NCBI GenBank assembly: GCA_948099385.1
Contig: CANUEZ040000196.1
Location: forward strand, 1,719,001-1,783,000
Reading direction: 5' to 3'
Origin: Fasciola hepatica
Taxonomy: Eukaryota > Platyhelminthes > Trematoda > Plagiorchiida > Fasciolidae
DNA: 64,000 nt
Shown: positions 39,567 through 53,417 of the stretch, in pieces
Layout of the letters: each line of letters starts with the position of its first letter
How positions within the stretch are numbered: the first letter of the stretch is position 1
Position numbers and translations under genes: made by a program
Notes under the pieces: generated by a model
The model's input: the letters and a program-made list of their open reading frames with translations, nothing else
The model's database searches: none
Told to the model about the DNA's origin: nothing

Positions 39567-39632
39567 TCCATGGAAGCACTGTACAGCTGTTTCATCCTCT
39601 AAGGGACTCGACTCATCAGCAATGCACATCGA
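39567..39632 (-). ncRNA. Hammerhead ribozyme, G-U wobble in stem I
   Basis: The plus strand CAGCAATGC changes GCACUG to GCAUUG. The pair with CAGUGC becomes U-G, so stem I still closes. It is classed as intact. Confidence 0.85.
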
Positions 39633-42600
39633 CCGAGCCCCCACGGGCACTCCAACAACCGATGAACCATTGTGAATCGAACAACTCAACAACACAAGGC
39701 TATCCGGGATGGCTCTCAACGCTTTGTTCAACATCTACACTACATGATATAGCACACTTCCCAAACTCGCTTCAAATTTGAATGGTAACAACCAGCTTCG
39801 CGCACACCGATCCACTCCTATGATGGATGACTTCTCTGTAGGGGTCTTAGCACAACCAACGCATTCCCAAATGAACAACCTACACAGCTTCCTTACTATG
39901 CATGCAATTGATTAGTAGTACGAGATTAGATCAGATTAGATTAGATTTGTATAATATGATTGATCATTCAGCTTGAACACTCAACTGAGCATTGAAATCC
40001 ATGGAAGCACTGTACAGCTGTTTCATCCTCTAAGGGATTCGACTCATCAGCAGTGCACATCGACCGAGCCCCCACGGGCAATCCAACAACCGGTGAACCA
40101 TTGTGAATCGAACAACTCAACAACACCGGGCTATCCGGGATGGCTCTCAACGCTTTGTTCAACATCTACACTACATGATATAGCACCCTTCCCAAACTCG
40201 CTTCAAATTTGAATGGTAAGAATCAGCTTCGCGCACACCGATCGACTCCTATGATGGATGACTTCTCTGTAGGGGCCTAAGTACAACCAACGCATTCCCA
40301 AATGAACAACCTACACAGCTTCCTTACTATGCATGCAATTGATTAGTAGTACGAGATTAGATTAGATCAGATTAGATTTGTATAATATGATTGATCATGC
40401 AGCTTGAACGCTCAACTGAGCATTGAAATCCATGGAAGCACTGTACAGCTGTTTCATCCTCTAAGGGACTCGACTCATCAGCAGTGCACATCGACCGAGC
40501 CCCCACGGGCACTCCAACAACCGGTGAACCATTGTGAATCGAACAACTTAACAACACAAGGCTATCCGGGATGGCTCTCAACGCTTTGTTCAACATCTAC
40601 ACTACATGATATAGCACCCTTCCCAAACTCGCTTCAAATTTGAATGGTAAGAACCAGCTTCGCGCACACCGATCGACTCCTATGATGGATGACTTCTCTG
40701 TAGGGGCCTTAGCACAACCAACGCATTCCCAAATGAACAACCTACACAGCTTCCTTACTATGCATGCAATTGATTAGTAGTACGAGATTAGATCAGATTA
40801 GATTAGATTTGTATAATATGATTGATCATGCAGCTTGAACGCTCAACTGAGCATTGAAATCCAAGGAAGCACTGTACAGCTGTTTCATCCTCTAAGGGAC
40901 TCGACTCATCAGCAGTGCACATCGACCGAGCAACCACGGGCACTCCAACAACCGGTGAACCATTGTGAATCGAACAACTTAACAACACAAGACTATCCGG
41001 GATGGCTATCAACGCTTTGTTCAACATCTACACTACATGATATAGCACCCTTCCCAAACTCGCTTCAAATTTGAATGGTAACAACCAGCTTCGCGCACAC
41101 CGATCCACTCCTATGATGGATGCCTTCTCTGTAGGGGCCTAAGTACAACCAACGCATTCCCAAATGAACAACCTACACAGCTTCCTTACTATGCATGCAA
41201 TTGATTAGTATTACGAGATTAGATCAGATTAGATTAGATTTGTATAATATGATTGATCATGCAGCTTGAACACTCAACTGAGCATTGAAATCCATGGAAG
41301 CACTGTACAGCTGTTTCATCCTCTAAGGGACTCGACTCATCAGCAGTGCACATCGACCGAGCCCCCACGGGCACTCCAACAACCGGTGAACCATTGTGAA
41401 TCGAACAACTTAACAACACAAGGATATCCGGGATGGCTATCAACGCTTTGTTCAACATCTACACTACATGATATAGCACCCTTCCCAAACTCGCTTCAAA
41501 TTTGAATGGTAAGAATGAGCTTCGCGCACACCGATCGACTCCTATGATGGATGACTTCTCTGTAGGGGCCTAAGTACAACAAACGCATTCCCAAATGAAC
41601 AACCTACACAGCTTCCTTACTATGCATGCAATTGATTAGTAGTACGAGATTAGATTAGATTAGATTAGATTTGTATAATATGATTGATCATGCAGCTTGA
41701 ACGCTCAACTGAGCAGTGAAATTCATAGAAGCATTGTACAGCTGTTTCATCCTCTAAGGGACTCGACTCATCAGCAGTGCACATCGACCGAGCCCCCACG
41801 GGCACTCCAACAACCGGTGAACCATTGTGAATCGAACAACTTAACAACACAAGGCTATCCGGGATGGCTATCAACGCTTTGTTCAACATCTACACTACAT
41901 GATATAGCACCCTTCCCAAACTCGCTTCAAATTTGAATGGTAAGAACCAGCTTCGCGCACACCGATCGACTCCTATGATGGATGACTTCTCTGTAGGGGC
42001 CTAAGTACAACCAACGCATTCCCAAATGAACAACCTACACAGTTTCCTTACTATGCATGCAATTGATTAGTAGTACGAGATTAGATTAGATGAGATTAGA
42101 TTTGTATAATATGATTGATCATGCAGCTTGAACGCTCAACTGAGCATTGAAATCCATGGAAGCACTGTACAGCTGTTTCATCCTCTAAGGGACTCGACTC
42201 ATCAGCAGTGCACATCGACCGAGCAACCACGGGCAATGCAACATCTGGTGAACCATTGTGAATCGAACAACTTAACAACACAAGGCTATCCGGGATGGCT
42301 ATCAACGCTTTGTTCAACATCTACACTACATGATATAGCACCCTTCTTAAACTCGCTTCAAATTTGGATGGTGAGAATCAGCTTCGCGCACACCGATCGA
42401 CTCCTATGATGGATGACTTCTCTGTAGGGGCCTAAGTACAACCAACGCATTCCCAAATGAACAACCTACACAGCTTCCTTACTATGCATGCAATTGATTA
42501 GTAGTACGAGATCAGATTAGATGAGATTAGATTTGTATAATATGATTTATCATGCAGCTTGAACGCTCAACTGAGCATTGAAATCCATGGAAGCACTGTA

Positions 42601-44305
42601 CAGCTGTTTCATCCTCTAAGGGACTCGACTCATCAGCAGTGCACATCGACCGAGCCCCCACGGGCACTCCAACAACCGGTGAACCATTGTGAATCGAACA
42701 ACTTAACAACACCGGGCTATCCGGGATGGCTCTCAACGCTTTGTTCAACATCTACACTACATGATATAGCACCCTTCCCAAACTCGCTTCAAATTTGAAT
42801 GGTAAGAATCAGCTTCGCGCACACCGATCGACTCCTATGATGGATGACTTCTCTGTAGGGGCCTAAGTACAACCAACGCATTCCCAAATGAACAACCTAC
42901 ACAGCTTCCTTACTATGCATGCAATTGATTTGTAGTACGAGTTAAGTTCATATTAGATTAGATTTGTATAATATGATTGATCATGCAGCTTGAACGCTCA
43001 ACTGAGCATTGAAATCCATGGAAGCACTGTACAGCTGTTTCATCCTCTAAGGGACTCGACTCATCAGCAGTGCACATCGACCGAGCAACCACGGGCACTC
43101 CAACAACCGGTGAACCATTGTGAATCGAACAACTTAACAACACCGGGCTATCCGGGATGGCTCTCAACGCTTTGTTCAACATCTACACTACATGATATAG
43201 CACCGTTCCCAAACTCGCTTCAAATTTGAATGGTAACAACCAGCTTCGCGCACACCGATCGACTCCTATGATGGATGACTTCTCTGTAGGGGCCTAAGTA
43301 CAACCAACGCATTCCCAAATGAACAACCTACACAGCTTCCTTACTATGCATGCAATAATTAGAAAACGAGATTAGATCAGATTAGATTAGATTTGTATAA
43401 TATGATTGATCATGCAGCTTGAACACTCAACTGAGCATTGAAATCCATGGAAGCACTGTACAGCTGTTTCATCCTCTAGGGTACTCGACTCATCAGCAGT
43501 GCACATCGACCGAGCCCCCACGGGCACTCCAACAACCGGTGAACCATTGTGAATCGAACAACTTAACAACACAAGGCTATCCGGGATGGCTATCAACGCT
43601 TTGTTCAACATCTACACTACATGATATAGCACACTTCCCAAACTCGCTTCAAATTTGAATGGTAAGAATCAGCTTCGCGCACACCGATCGACTCCTATGA
43701 TGGATGACTTCTCTGTAGGGGCCTAAGTACAACCAACGCATTCCCAAATGAACAACCTACACAGCTTCCTTACTATGCATGCAATTGATTAGTAGTACGA
43801 GATAAGTTCATATTAGATTAGATTTGTATAATATGATTGATCATGCAGTTTGAACGCTCAACTGAGCATTGAAATCCATGGAAGCACTGTACAGCTGTTT
43901 CATCCTCTAAGGGACTCGACTCATCAGCAGTGCACATCGACCGAGCAACCACGGGCACTCCAACAACCGGTGAACCATTGTGAATCGAACAACCTAACAA
44001 CACAAGGCTATCCGGGATGGCTCTCAACGCTTTGTTCAACATCTACACTACATGATATAGCACCCTTCCCAAACTCGCTTCAAATTTGAATGATAAGAAC
44101 CAGCTTCGCGCACACCGATCGACTCCTATGATGGATGACTTCTCTGTAGGGGCCTAAGTACAACCAACGCATTCCCAAATGAACAACCTACACAGTTTCC
44201 TTACTATGCATGCAATTGATTAGTAGTACGAGATTAGATTAGATTAGTTCAGATTTCTATACTATGATTGATCATGCAGCTTGAACGCTCAACTGAGCAT
44301 TGAAA

Positions 44306-44371
44306 TCCATGGAAGCACTATACAGCTGTTTCATCCTCTAAGGGACTCGACTCATCAGCAGTGCACATCGA
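44306..44371 (-). ncRNA. Hammerhead ribozyme, wobble at the cleavage-proximal pair
   Basis: The plus strand GCACTATACAG changes C1.1 to U, so the first stem I pair becomes G2.1-U1.1. The core is intact. Confidence 0.84.
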
Positions 44372-44736
44372 CCGAGCCCCCACGGGCACTCCAACAACCG
44401 GTGAACCATTGTGAATCGAACAACTTAACAACACAAGGCTATCCGGGATGGCTCTCAACGCTTTGTTCAACATCTACACAACATGATATAGCACCGTTCC
44501 CAAACTCGCTTCAAATTTGAATGGTAAGAATCAGCTTCGCGCACACCGATCGACTCCTATGATGGATGACTTCTCTGTAGGGGCCTAAGTACAACCAACG
44601 CATTCCCAAATGAACAACCTACACAGCTTCCTTACTATGCATGCAATTGATTAGTAGTACGAGATAAGTTCATATTAGATTAGATTTGTATAATATGATT
44701 GATCATGCAGCTTGAACGCTCAACTGAGCATTGAAA

Positions 44737-44802
44737 TCCATGGAAGCATTGTACAGCTGTTTCATCCTCTAAGGGACTCGACTCTTCAGCAGTGCACATC
44801 GA
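44737..44802 (-). ncRNA. Hammerhead ribozyme, core position 7 variant
   Basis: The plus strand GACTCTTCAG gives CUGAAGA. Position 7 tolerates any base in hammerheads, so the core stays valid, but stem I carries the C-A mismatch. Confidence 0.84.
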
Positions 44803-46435
44803 CCGAGCAACCACGGGCACTCCAACAACCGGTGAACCATTGTGAATCGAACAACTTAACAACACAAGGCTATCCGGGATGGCTCTCAACGCTTTGTTCA
44901 ACATCTACACTACATGATATAGCAACCTTCCCAAACTCGCTTCAAATTTGAATGATAAGAACCAGCTTCGCGCACACCGATCGACTCCTATGATGGATGA
45001 CTTCTCTGTAGGGGCCTAAGTACAACCAACGCATTCCCAATTGAACAACCTACACAGCTTCCTTACTATGCATGCAATTGATTAGTAGTACGAGATTAGA
45101 TCAGATTAGATTAGATTTGTATAATATGATTGATCATGCAGCTTGAACACTCAACTGAGCATTGAAATCCATGGAAGCACTGTACAGCTGTTTCATCCTC
45201 TAAGGGATTCGACTCATCAGCAGTGCACATCGACCGAGCCCCCACGGGCACTCCAACAACCGGTGAACCATTGTGAATCGAACAACTTAACAACACAAGG
45301 CTATCCGGGATGGCTCTCAACGCTTTGTTCAACATCTACACTACATGATATAGCACCCTTCCCAAACTCGCTTCAAATTTGAATGGTAAGAATCAGCTTC
45401 GCGCACACCGATCGACTCCTATGATGGATGACTTCTCTGTAGGGGCCTAAGTACAACCAACGCATTCCCAAATGAACAACCTACACAGCTTCCTTACTAT
45501 GCATGCAATTGATTAGTAGTACGAGATTAGATTAGATTAGTTCAGATTTCTATACTATGATCGATCATGCAGCTTGAACGCTCAACTGAGCATTGAAATC
45601 CATAGAAGCATTGTACAGCTGTTTCATCCTCTAAGGGACTCGACTCATCAGCAGTGCACATCGACCGAGCAACCACGGGCACTCCAACAACCGGTGAACC
45701 ATTGTGAATCGAACAACTCAACAACACAAGGCTATCCGGGATGGCTCTCAACGCTTTGTTCAACATCTACACTACATGATATAGCACCCTTCCCAAACTC
45801 GCTACAAATTTGAATGGTAACAACCAGCTTCGCGCACACCGATTGACTCCTATGATGGATGACTTCCCTGTAGGGGCCTAAGTACAACCAACGCATTCCC
45901 AAATGAACAACCTACACAGCTTCCTTACTATGCATGCAATTGATTAGTAGTACGAGATTAGATCAGATTTGATTAGATTTGTATAATATGATTGATCATG
46001 CAGCTTGAACGCTCAACTGAGCATTGAAATCCATGGAAGCACTGTACAGCTGTTTCATCCTCTAAGGGACTCGACTCATCAGCAGTGCACATCGTCCGAG
46101 CCCCCACGAGCACTCCAACAACCGGTGAACCATTGTGAATCGAACAACTTAACAACACAAGACTATCCGGGATGGCTCTCAACGCTTTGTTCAACATCTA
46201 CACTACATGATATAGCACCCTTCCCAAACTCGCTTCAAATTTGAATGGTAACAACAAGCTTCGCGCACACCGATCCACTCCTATGATGGATGACTTCTCT
46301 GTAGGGGCCTAAGTACAACCAACGCATTCCCAAATGAACAACCTACACAGCTTCCTTACTATGCATGCAATTGATTAGTAGTACGAGATTAGATTAGATT
46401 AGATTAGATTTGTATAATATGATTGATCATGCAGC

Positions 46436-48158
46436 TTGAACGCTCAACTGAGCATTGAAATCCATGGAAGCACTGCACAGCTGTTTCATCCTCTAAGGGA
46501 CTCGACTCATCAGCAGTGCACATCGACCGAGCCCCCACGGGCACTCCAACAACCGGTGAACCATTGTGAATCGAACAACTTAACAACACAAGACTATCCG
46601 GGATGGCTATCAACGCTTTGTTCAACATCTACACTACATGATATAGCACCCTTCCCAAACTTGCTTTACATTTGAATGGTAAGAACCAGCTTCGCGCACA
46701 ACGATCGACTCCTATGATGGATGACTTCTCTGTAGGGGCCTAAGTACAACAAACGCATTCCCAAATGAACAACCTACACAGCTTCCTTACTATGCATGCA
46801 ACTGATTAGTAGTACGAGATTAGATCAGATCAGATTAGATTTGTATAATATGATTGATCATGCAGCTTGAACGCTCAACTGAGCATTGAAATCCATGGAA
46901 GCACTGTACAGCTGTTTCATCCTCTAAGGGACTCGACTCATCAGCAGTGCACATCGACCGAGCCCCCACGGGCACTCCAACAACCGGTGAACCATTGTGA
47001 ATCGAACAACTTAACAACACAAGGCTATCCGGGATGGCTCTCAACGCTTTGTTCAACATCTACACTACATGATATAGCACCCTTCCCAAACTCGCTTTAA
47101 ATTTGAATGATAAGAACCAGCTTCGCGCACACCGATCGACTCCTATGATGGATGACTTCTCTGTAGGGGCCTAAGTACAACAAACGCATTCCCAAATGAA
47201 CAACCTACACAGCTTCCTTACTATGCATGCAATTGATTAGTAGTACGAGATTAGATTAGATTAGATTAGATTTGTATAATATGATTGATCATGCAGCTTG
47301 AACGCTCAACTGAGCATTGAAATCCATGGAAGCACTGCACAGCTGTTTCATCCTCTAAGGGACTCGACTCATCAGCAGTGCACATCGACCGAGCCCCCAC
47401 GGGCACTCCAACAACCGGTGAACCATTGTGAATCGAACAACTTAACAACACAAGACTATCCGGGATGGCTATCAACGCTTTGTTCAACATCTACACTACA
47501 TGATATAGCACCCTTCCCAAACTCGCTTTAAATTTGAATGGTAAGAACCAGCTTCGCGCACACCGATCGACTCCTATGATGGATGACTTCTCTGTAGGGG
47601 CCTAAGTACAACCAACGCATTCCCAAATGAACAACCTACACAGCTTCCTTACTATGCATGCAATTGATTAGTAGTACGAGATTAGATCAGATCAGATTAG
47701 ATTTGTATAATATGATTGATCATGCAGCTTGAACGCTCAACTGAGCATTGAAATCCATGGAAGCACTGCACAGCTGTTTCATCCTCTAAGGGACTCGACT
47801 CATCAGCAGTGCACATCGACCGAGCAACCACGGGCACTCCAACAACCGGTGAACCATTGTGAATCGAACAACTTAACAACACAGGGCTATCCGGGATGGC
47901 TATCAACGCTTTGTTCAACATCTACACTACATGATATAGCACCCTCCCCAAACTCCCTTCAAATTTGAATGGTAATAACCAGCTTCGCGCACACCGATCG
48001 ACTCCTATGATGGATGACTTCTCTGTAGGGGCTGAGTACAACCAACGCATTCCCAAATGAACAACCTACACAGCTTCCTTACTATGCATGCAATTGATTA
48101 GTAGTACGAGATTAGATTAGAATAGATTAGATTTGTATAATATGATTGATCATGCAGC
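46436..48158 (-). repeat. Four satellite units leading into the right-hand homogenised block
   Basis: Units start at 46436, 46867, 47298 and 47729. Units 46436, 47298 and 47729 carry cleavage base G17; 46867 is intact. Unit 47729 bears the CTGAG length marker and ACCCTCCCCAAACTCCC, which reappears in 49882. Confidence 0.92.
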
Positions 48159-49045
48159 TTGAACGCTCAACTGAGCATTGAAATCCATGGAAGCATTGTA
48201 CAGCTGTTTCATCCTCTAAGGGACTAGACTTATCAGCAGTGCACATCGACCGAGCCCCCACGGGCACTCCAACAACCGGTGAACCATTGTGAATCGAACA
48301 ACTTAACAACACAAGGCTATCCGGGATGGCTATCAACGCTTTGTTCAACATCTACACTACATGATATAGCACCCTTCCCAAACTCGCTTCAAATTTGAAT
48401 GGTAAGAACCAGCTTCGCGCACACCGATCGACTCCTATGATGGATGACTTCTCTGTAGGGGCCTAAGTACAACAAACGCATTCCCAAATGAACAACCTAC
48501 ACAGCTTCCTTACTATGCATGCAATTGATTAGTAGTACGAGATTAGATTAGAATAGATTAGATTTGTATAATATGATTGATCATGCAGCTTGAACGCTCA
48601 ACTGAGCATTGAAATCCATGGAAGCACTGCACAGCTGTTTCATCCTCTAAGGGACTCGACTCATCAGCAGTGCACATCGACCGAGCCCCCACGGGCACTC
48701 CAACAACCGGTGAACCATTGTGAATCGAACAACTTAACAACACAAGACTATCCGGGATGGCTATCAACGCTTTGTTCAACATCTACACTACATGATATAG
48801 CAACCTTCCCAAACTCGCTTTAAATTTGAATGGTAAGAACCAGCTTCGCGCACACCGATCGACTCCTATGATGGATGACTTCTCTGTAGGGGCCTAAGTA
48901 CAACCAACGCATTCCCAAATGAACAACCTACACAGCTTCCTTACTATGCATGCAATTGATTAGTAGTACGAGATTAGATCAGATCAGATTAGATTTGTAT
49001 AATATGATTGATCATGCAGCTTGAACGCTCAACTGAGCATTGAAA

Positions 49046-49111
49046 TCCATGGAAGCACTGTACAGCTGTTTCATCCTCTAAGGGACTCGACTCATCAGCA
49101 GTGCACATCGA
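49046..49111 (-). ncRNA. Hammerhead ribozyme, the intact copy of the pentamer repeat
   Basis: The only copy of the five in 48159-50311 with all core bases and full stem I. Its twin is at 51199-51264, 2153 bp away. Confidence 0.9.
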
Positions 49112-49475
49112 CCGAGCAACCACGGGCACTCCAACAACCGGTGAACCATTGTGAATCGAACAACTTAACAACACAGGGCTATCCGGGATGGCTATCAACG
49201 CTTTGTTCAACATCTACACTACATGATATAGCACCCTTCCCAAACTCACTTCAAATTTGAATGGTAATAACCAGCTTCGCGCACACCGATCGACTCCTAT
49301 GATGGATGACTTCTCTGTAGGGGCTGAGTACAACCAACGCATTCCAAAATGAACAACCTACACAGCTTCCTTACTATGCATGCAATTGATTTGTAGTACG
49401 AGATTAGATTAGAATAGATTAGATTTGTATAATATGATTGATCATGCAGCTTGAACGCTCAACTGAGCAGTGAAA

Positions 49476-49541
49476 TCCATGGAAGCATTGTACAGCTGTT
49501 TCATCCTCTAAGGGACTCGACTTATCAGCAGTGCACATCGA
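49476..49541 (-). ncRNA. Hammerhead ribozyme with G8 to A, pentamer repeat
   Basis: The plus strand CGACTTATCAG gives CUGAUAA, and GCATTG gives a stem I mismatch. It is predicted dead. The same type is at 48184-48249, 50337-50402 and 51629-51694. Confidence 0.84.
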
Positions 49542-52489
49542 CCGAGCCCCCACGGGCACTCCAACAACCGGTGAACCATTGTGAATCGAACAACTCAACA
49601 ACACAAGGCTATCCGGGATGGCTATCAACGCTTTGTTCAACATCTACACTACATGATATAGCACCCTTCCCAAACTCGCTTCGAATTTGAATGGTAACAA
49701 CCAGCTTCGCGCACACCGATCGACTCCTATGATGGATGACTTCTCTGTAGGGGCCTAAGTACAACCAACGCATTCCCAAATGAACAACCTACACAGCTTC
49801 CTTACTATGCATGCAATTGATTAGTAGTACGAGATTAGATTAGATTAGTTCAGATTTCTATACTATGATTGATCATGCAGCTTGAACGCTCAACTGAGCA
49901 TTGAAATCCATAGATGCATTGTACAGCTGTTTCATCCTCTAAGGGACTCGACTCATCAGCAGTGCACATCGACCGAGCAACCACGGGCACTCCAACAACC
50001 GGTGAACCATTGTGAATCGAACAACTTAACAACACAGGGCTATCCGGGATGGCTATCAACGCTTTGTTCAACATCTACACTACATGATATAGCACCCTCC
50101 CCAAACTCCCTTCAAATTTGAATGGTAATAACCAGCTTCGCGCACACCGATCGACTCCTATGATGGATGACTTCTCTGTAGGGGCTGAGTACAACCAACG
50201 CATTCCCAAATGAACAACCTACACAGCTTCCTTACTATGCATGCAATTGATTAGTAGTACGAGATTAGATTAGAATAGATTAGATTTGTATAATATGATT
50301 GATCATGCAGCTTGAACGCTCAACTGAGCATTGAAATCCATGGAAGCATTGTACAGCTGTTTCATCCTCTAAGGGACTAGACTTATCAGCAGTGCACATC
50401 GACCGAGCCCCCACGGGCACTCCAACAACCGGTGAACCATTGTGAATCGAACAACTTAACAACACAAGGCTATCCGGGATGGCTATCAACGCTTTGTTCA
50501 ACATCTACACTACATGATATAGCACCCTTCCCAAACTCGCTTCAAATTTGAATGGTAAGAACCAGCTTCGCGCACACCGATCGACTCCTATGATGGATGA
50601 CTTCTCTGTAGGGGCCTAAGTACAACAAACGCATTCCCAAATGAACAACCTACACAGCTTCCTTACTATGCATGCAATTGATTAGTAGTACGAGATTAGA
50701 TTAGAATAGATTAGATTTGTATAATATGATTGATCATGCAGCTTGAACGCTCAACTGAGCATTGAAATCCATGGAAGCACTGCACAGCTGTTTCATCCTC
50801 TAAGGGACTCGACTCATCAGCAGTGCACATCGACCGAGCCCCCACGGGCACTCCAACAACCGGTGAACCATTGTGAATCGAACAACTTAACAACACAAGA
50901 CTATCCGGGATGGCTATCAACGCTTTGTTCAACATCTACACTACATGATATAGCAACCTTCCCAAACTCGCTTTAAATTTGAATGGTAAGAACCAGCTTC
51001 GCGCACACCGATCGACTCCTATGATGGATGACTTCTCTGTAGGGGCCTAAGTACAACCAACGCATTCCCAAATGAACAACCTACACAGCTTCCTTACTAT
51101 GCATGCAATTGATTAGTAGTACGAGATTAGATCAGATCAGATTAGATTTGTATAATATGATTGATCATGCAGCTTGAACGCTCAACTGAGCATTGAAATC
51201 CATGGAAGCACTGTACAGCTGTTTCATCCTCTAAGGGACTCGACTCATCAGCAGTGCACATCGACCGAGCAACCACGGGCACTCCAACAACCGGTGAACC
51301 ATTGTGAATCGAACAACTTAACAACACAGGGCTATCCGGGATGGCTATCAACGCTTTGTTCAACATCTACACTACATGATATAGCACCCTTCCCAAACTC
51401 ACTTCAAATTTGAATGGTAATAACCAGCTTCGCGCACACCGATCGACTCCTATGATGGATGACTTCTCTGTAGGGGCTGAGTACAACCAACGCATTCCAA
51501 AATGAACAACCTACACAGCTTCCTTACTATGCATGCAATTGATTTGTAGTACGAGATTAGATTAGAATAGATTAGATTTGTATAATATGATTGATCATGC
51601 AGCTTGAACGCTCAACTGAGCAGTGAAATCCATGGAAGCATTGTACAGCTGTTTCATCCTCTAAGGGACTCGACTTATCAGCAGTGCACATCGACCGAGC
51701 CCCCACGGGCACTCCAACAACCGGTGAACCATTGTGAATCGAACAACTCAACAACACAAGGCTATCCGGGATGGCTATCAACGCTTTGTTCAACATCTAC
51801 ACTACATGATATAGCACCCTTCCCAAACTCGCTTCGAATTTGAATGGTAACAACCAGCTTCGCGCACACCGATCGACTCCTATGATGGATGACTTCTCTG
51901 TAGGGGCCTAAGTACAACCAACGCATTCCCAAATGAACAACCTACACAGCTTCCTTACTATGCATGCAATTGATTAGTAGTACGAGATTAGATTAGATTA
52001 GTTCAGATTTCTATACTATGATTGATCATGCAGCTTGAACGCTCAACTGAGCATTGAAATCCATAGATGCATTGTACAGCTGTTTCATCCTCTAAGGGAC
52101 TCGACTCATCAGCAGTGCACATCGACCGAGCAACCACGGGCACTCCAACAACCGGTGAACCATTGTGAATCGAACAACTTAACAACACAAGACTATCCGG
52201 GATGGCTATCAACGCTTTGTTCAACATCTACACTACGTGATATAGCACCCTTCTCAAACTCACTTCAAATTTGAATGGTAATAACCAGCTTCGCGCACAC
52301 CGATCGACTCCTATGATGGATGACTTCTCTGTAGGGGCTGAGTACAACCAACGCATTCCCAAATGAACAACCTACACAGCTTCCTTACTATGCATGCAAT
52401 TGATTAGTAGTACGAGATTAGATTAGAATAGATTAGATTTGTATAATATGATTGATCATGCAGCTTGAACGCTCAACTGAGCAGTGAAA

Positions 52490-52555
52490 TCCATGGAAGC
52501 ATTGTACAGCTGTTTCATCCTCTAAGGGACTCGACTTATCAGCAGTGCACATCGA
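52490..52555 (-). ncRNA. Hammerhead ribozyme with G8 to A, trimer repeat position 1
   Basis: CUGAUAA core plus stem I mismatch; predicted dead. Counterparts are at 53782-53847, 55074-55139, 56367-56432, 58090-58155, 59382-59447, 60674-60739 and 62397-62462. Confidence 0.84.
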
Positions 52556-52920
52556 CCGAGCCCCCACGGGCACTCCAACAACCGGTGAACCATTGTGAAT
52601 CGAACAACTCAACAACACAAGGCTATCCGGGATGGCTATCAACGCTTTGTTCAACATCTACACTACATGATATAGCACCCTTCCCAAACTCGCTTCAAAT
52701 TTGAATGATAAGAACCAGCTTCGCGCACACCGATCGACTCCTATGATGGATGACTTCTCTGTAGGGGCCTAAGTACAACAAACGCATTCCCAAATGAACA
52801 ACCTACACAGCTTCCTTACTATGCATGCAATTGATTAGTAGTACGAGATTAGATCAGATCAGATTAGATTTGTATAATATGATTGATCATGCAGCTTGAA
52901 CGCTCAACTGAGCATTGAAA

Positions 52921-52986
52921 TCCATGGAAGCACTGCACAGCTGTTTCATCCTCTAAGGGACTCGACTCATCAGCAGTGCACATCGA
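52921..52986 (-). ncRNA. Hammerhead ribozyme with G17, trimer repeat position 2
   Basis: Intact core and stem I but GUG at the cleavage site. Counterparts are at 54213-54278, 55505-55570, 56798-56863, 59813-59878 and 62828-62893; earlier ones are at 46461-46526, 47323-47388, 47754-47819, 48615-48680 and 50768-50833. Confidence 0.85.
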
Positions 52987-53351
52987 CCGAGCCCCCACGG
53001 GCACTCCAACAACCGGTGAACCATTGTGAATCGAACAACTTAACAACACAAGACTATCCGGGATGGCTATCAACGCTTTGTTCAACATCTACACTACATG
53101 ATATAGCACCCTTCCCAAACTCGCTTTAAATTTGAATGGTAAGAACCAGCTTCGCGCACACCGATCGACTCCTATGATGGATGACTTCTCTGTAGGGGCC
53201 TAAGTACAACCAACGCATTCCCAAATGAACAACCTACACAGCTTCCTTACTATGCATGCAATTGATTAGTAGTACGAGATTAGATCAGATCAGATTAGAT
53301 TTGTATAATATGATTGATCATGCAGCTTGAACGCTCAACTGAGCATTGAAA

Positions 53352-53417
53352 TCCATGGAAGCACTGTACAGCTGTTTCATCCTCTAAGGGACTCGACTCA
53401 TCAGCAGTGCACATCGA
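53352..53417 (-). ncRNA. Hammerhead ribozyme, intact, trimer repeat position 3
   Basis: Canonical in every core base and stem I. Counterparts are at 54644-54709, 57660-57725, 58952-59017, 60244-60309 and 61967-62032. Cleavage at 53352-53417 and 54644-54709 alone would release a 1292-nt RNA. Confidence 0.9.

Larger units (their letters stand above)
36956..46435 (-). repeat. Twenty-two satellite units of mixed subfamilies
   Basis: Units start at 36956, 37387, 37818, 38249, 38680, 39111, 39542, 39973, 40404, 40835, 41266, 41697, 42128, 42559, 42990, 43419, 43850, 44281, 44712, 45143, 45574 and 46005. Ribozymes are core-intact with paired stem I in all except 39111 (A13 to G plus stem I mismatch) and 41697, 44712 and 45574 (C-A mismatch in stem I). 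Several junction haplotypes alternate here: ATAAGTTCATATTAG before 43850 and 44712, and TTAGTTCAGATTTCTATAC before 44281 and 45574. Confidence 0.92.
48159..52464 (-). repeat. Pentamer higher-order repeat, two copies of 2153 bp
   Basis: Units 48159, 48590, 49021, 49451 and 49882 repeat almost exactly as 50312, 50743, 51174, 51604 and 52035. Shared markers include GGACTAGACTTATCAG, AGCAACCTTCCC, TTCCAAAATGAAC, TCGAATTTGAATGG and ATAGATGCATTG. The ribozyme pattern per copy is dead (G8 to A), uncleavable (G17), intact, dead (G8 to A), stem I mismatch. The tail of 49882 matches 47729 whereas the tail of 52035 matches 53327, which marks unequal-exchange junctions at the end of each copy. Confidence 0.92.
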
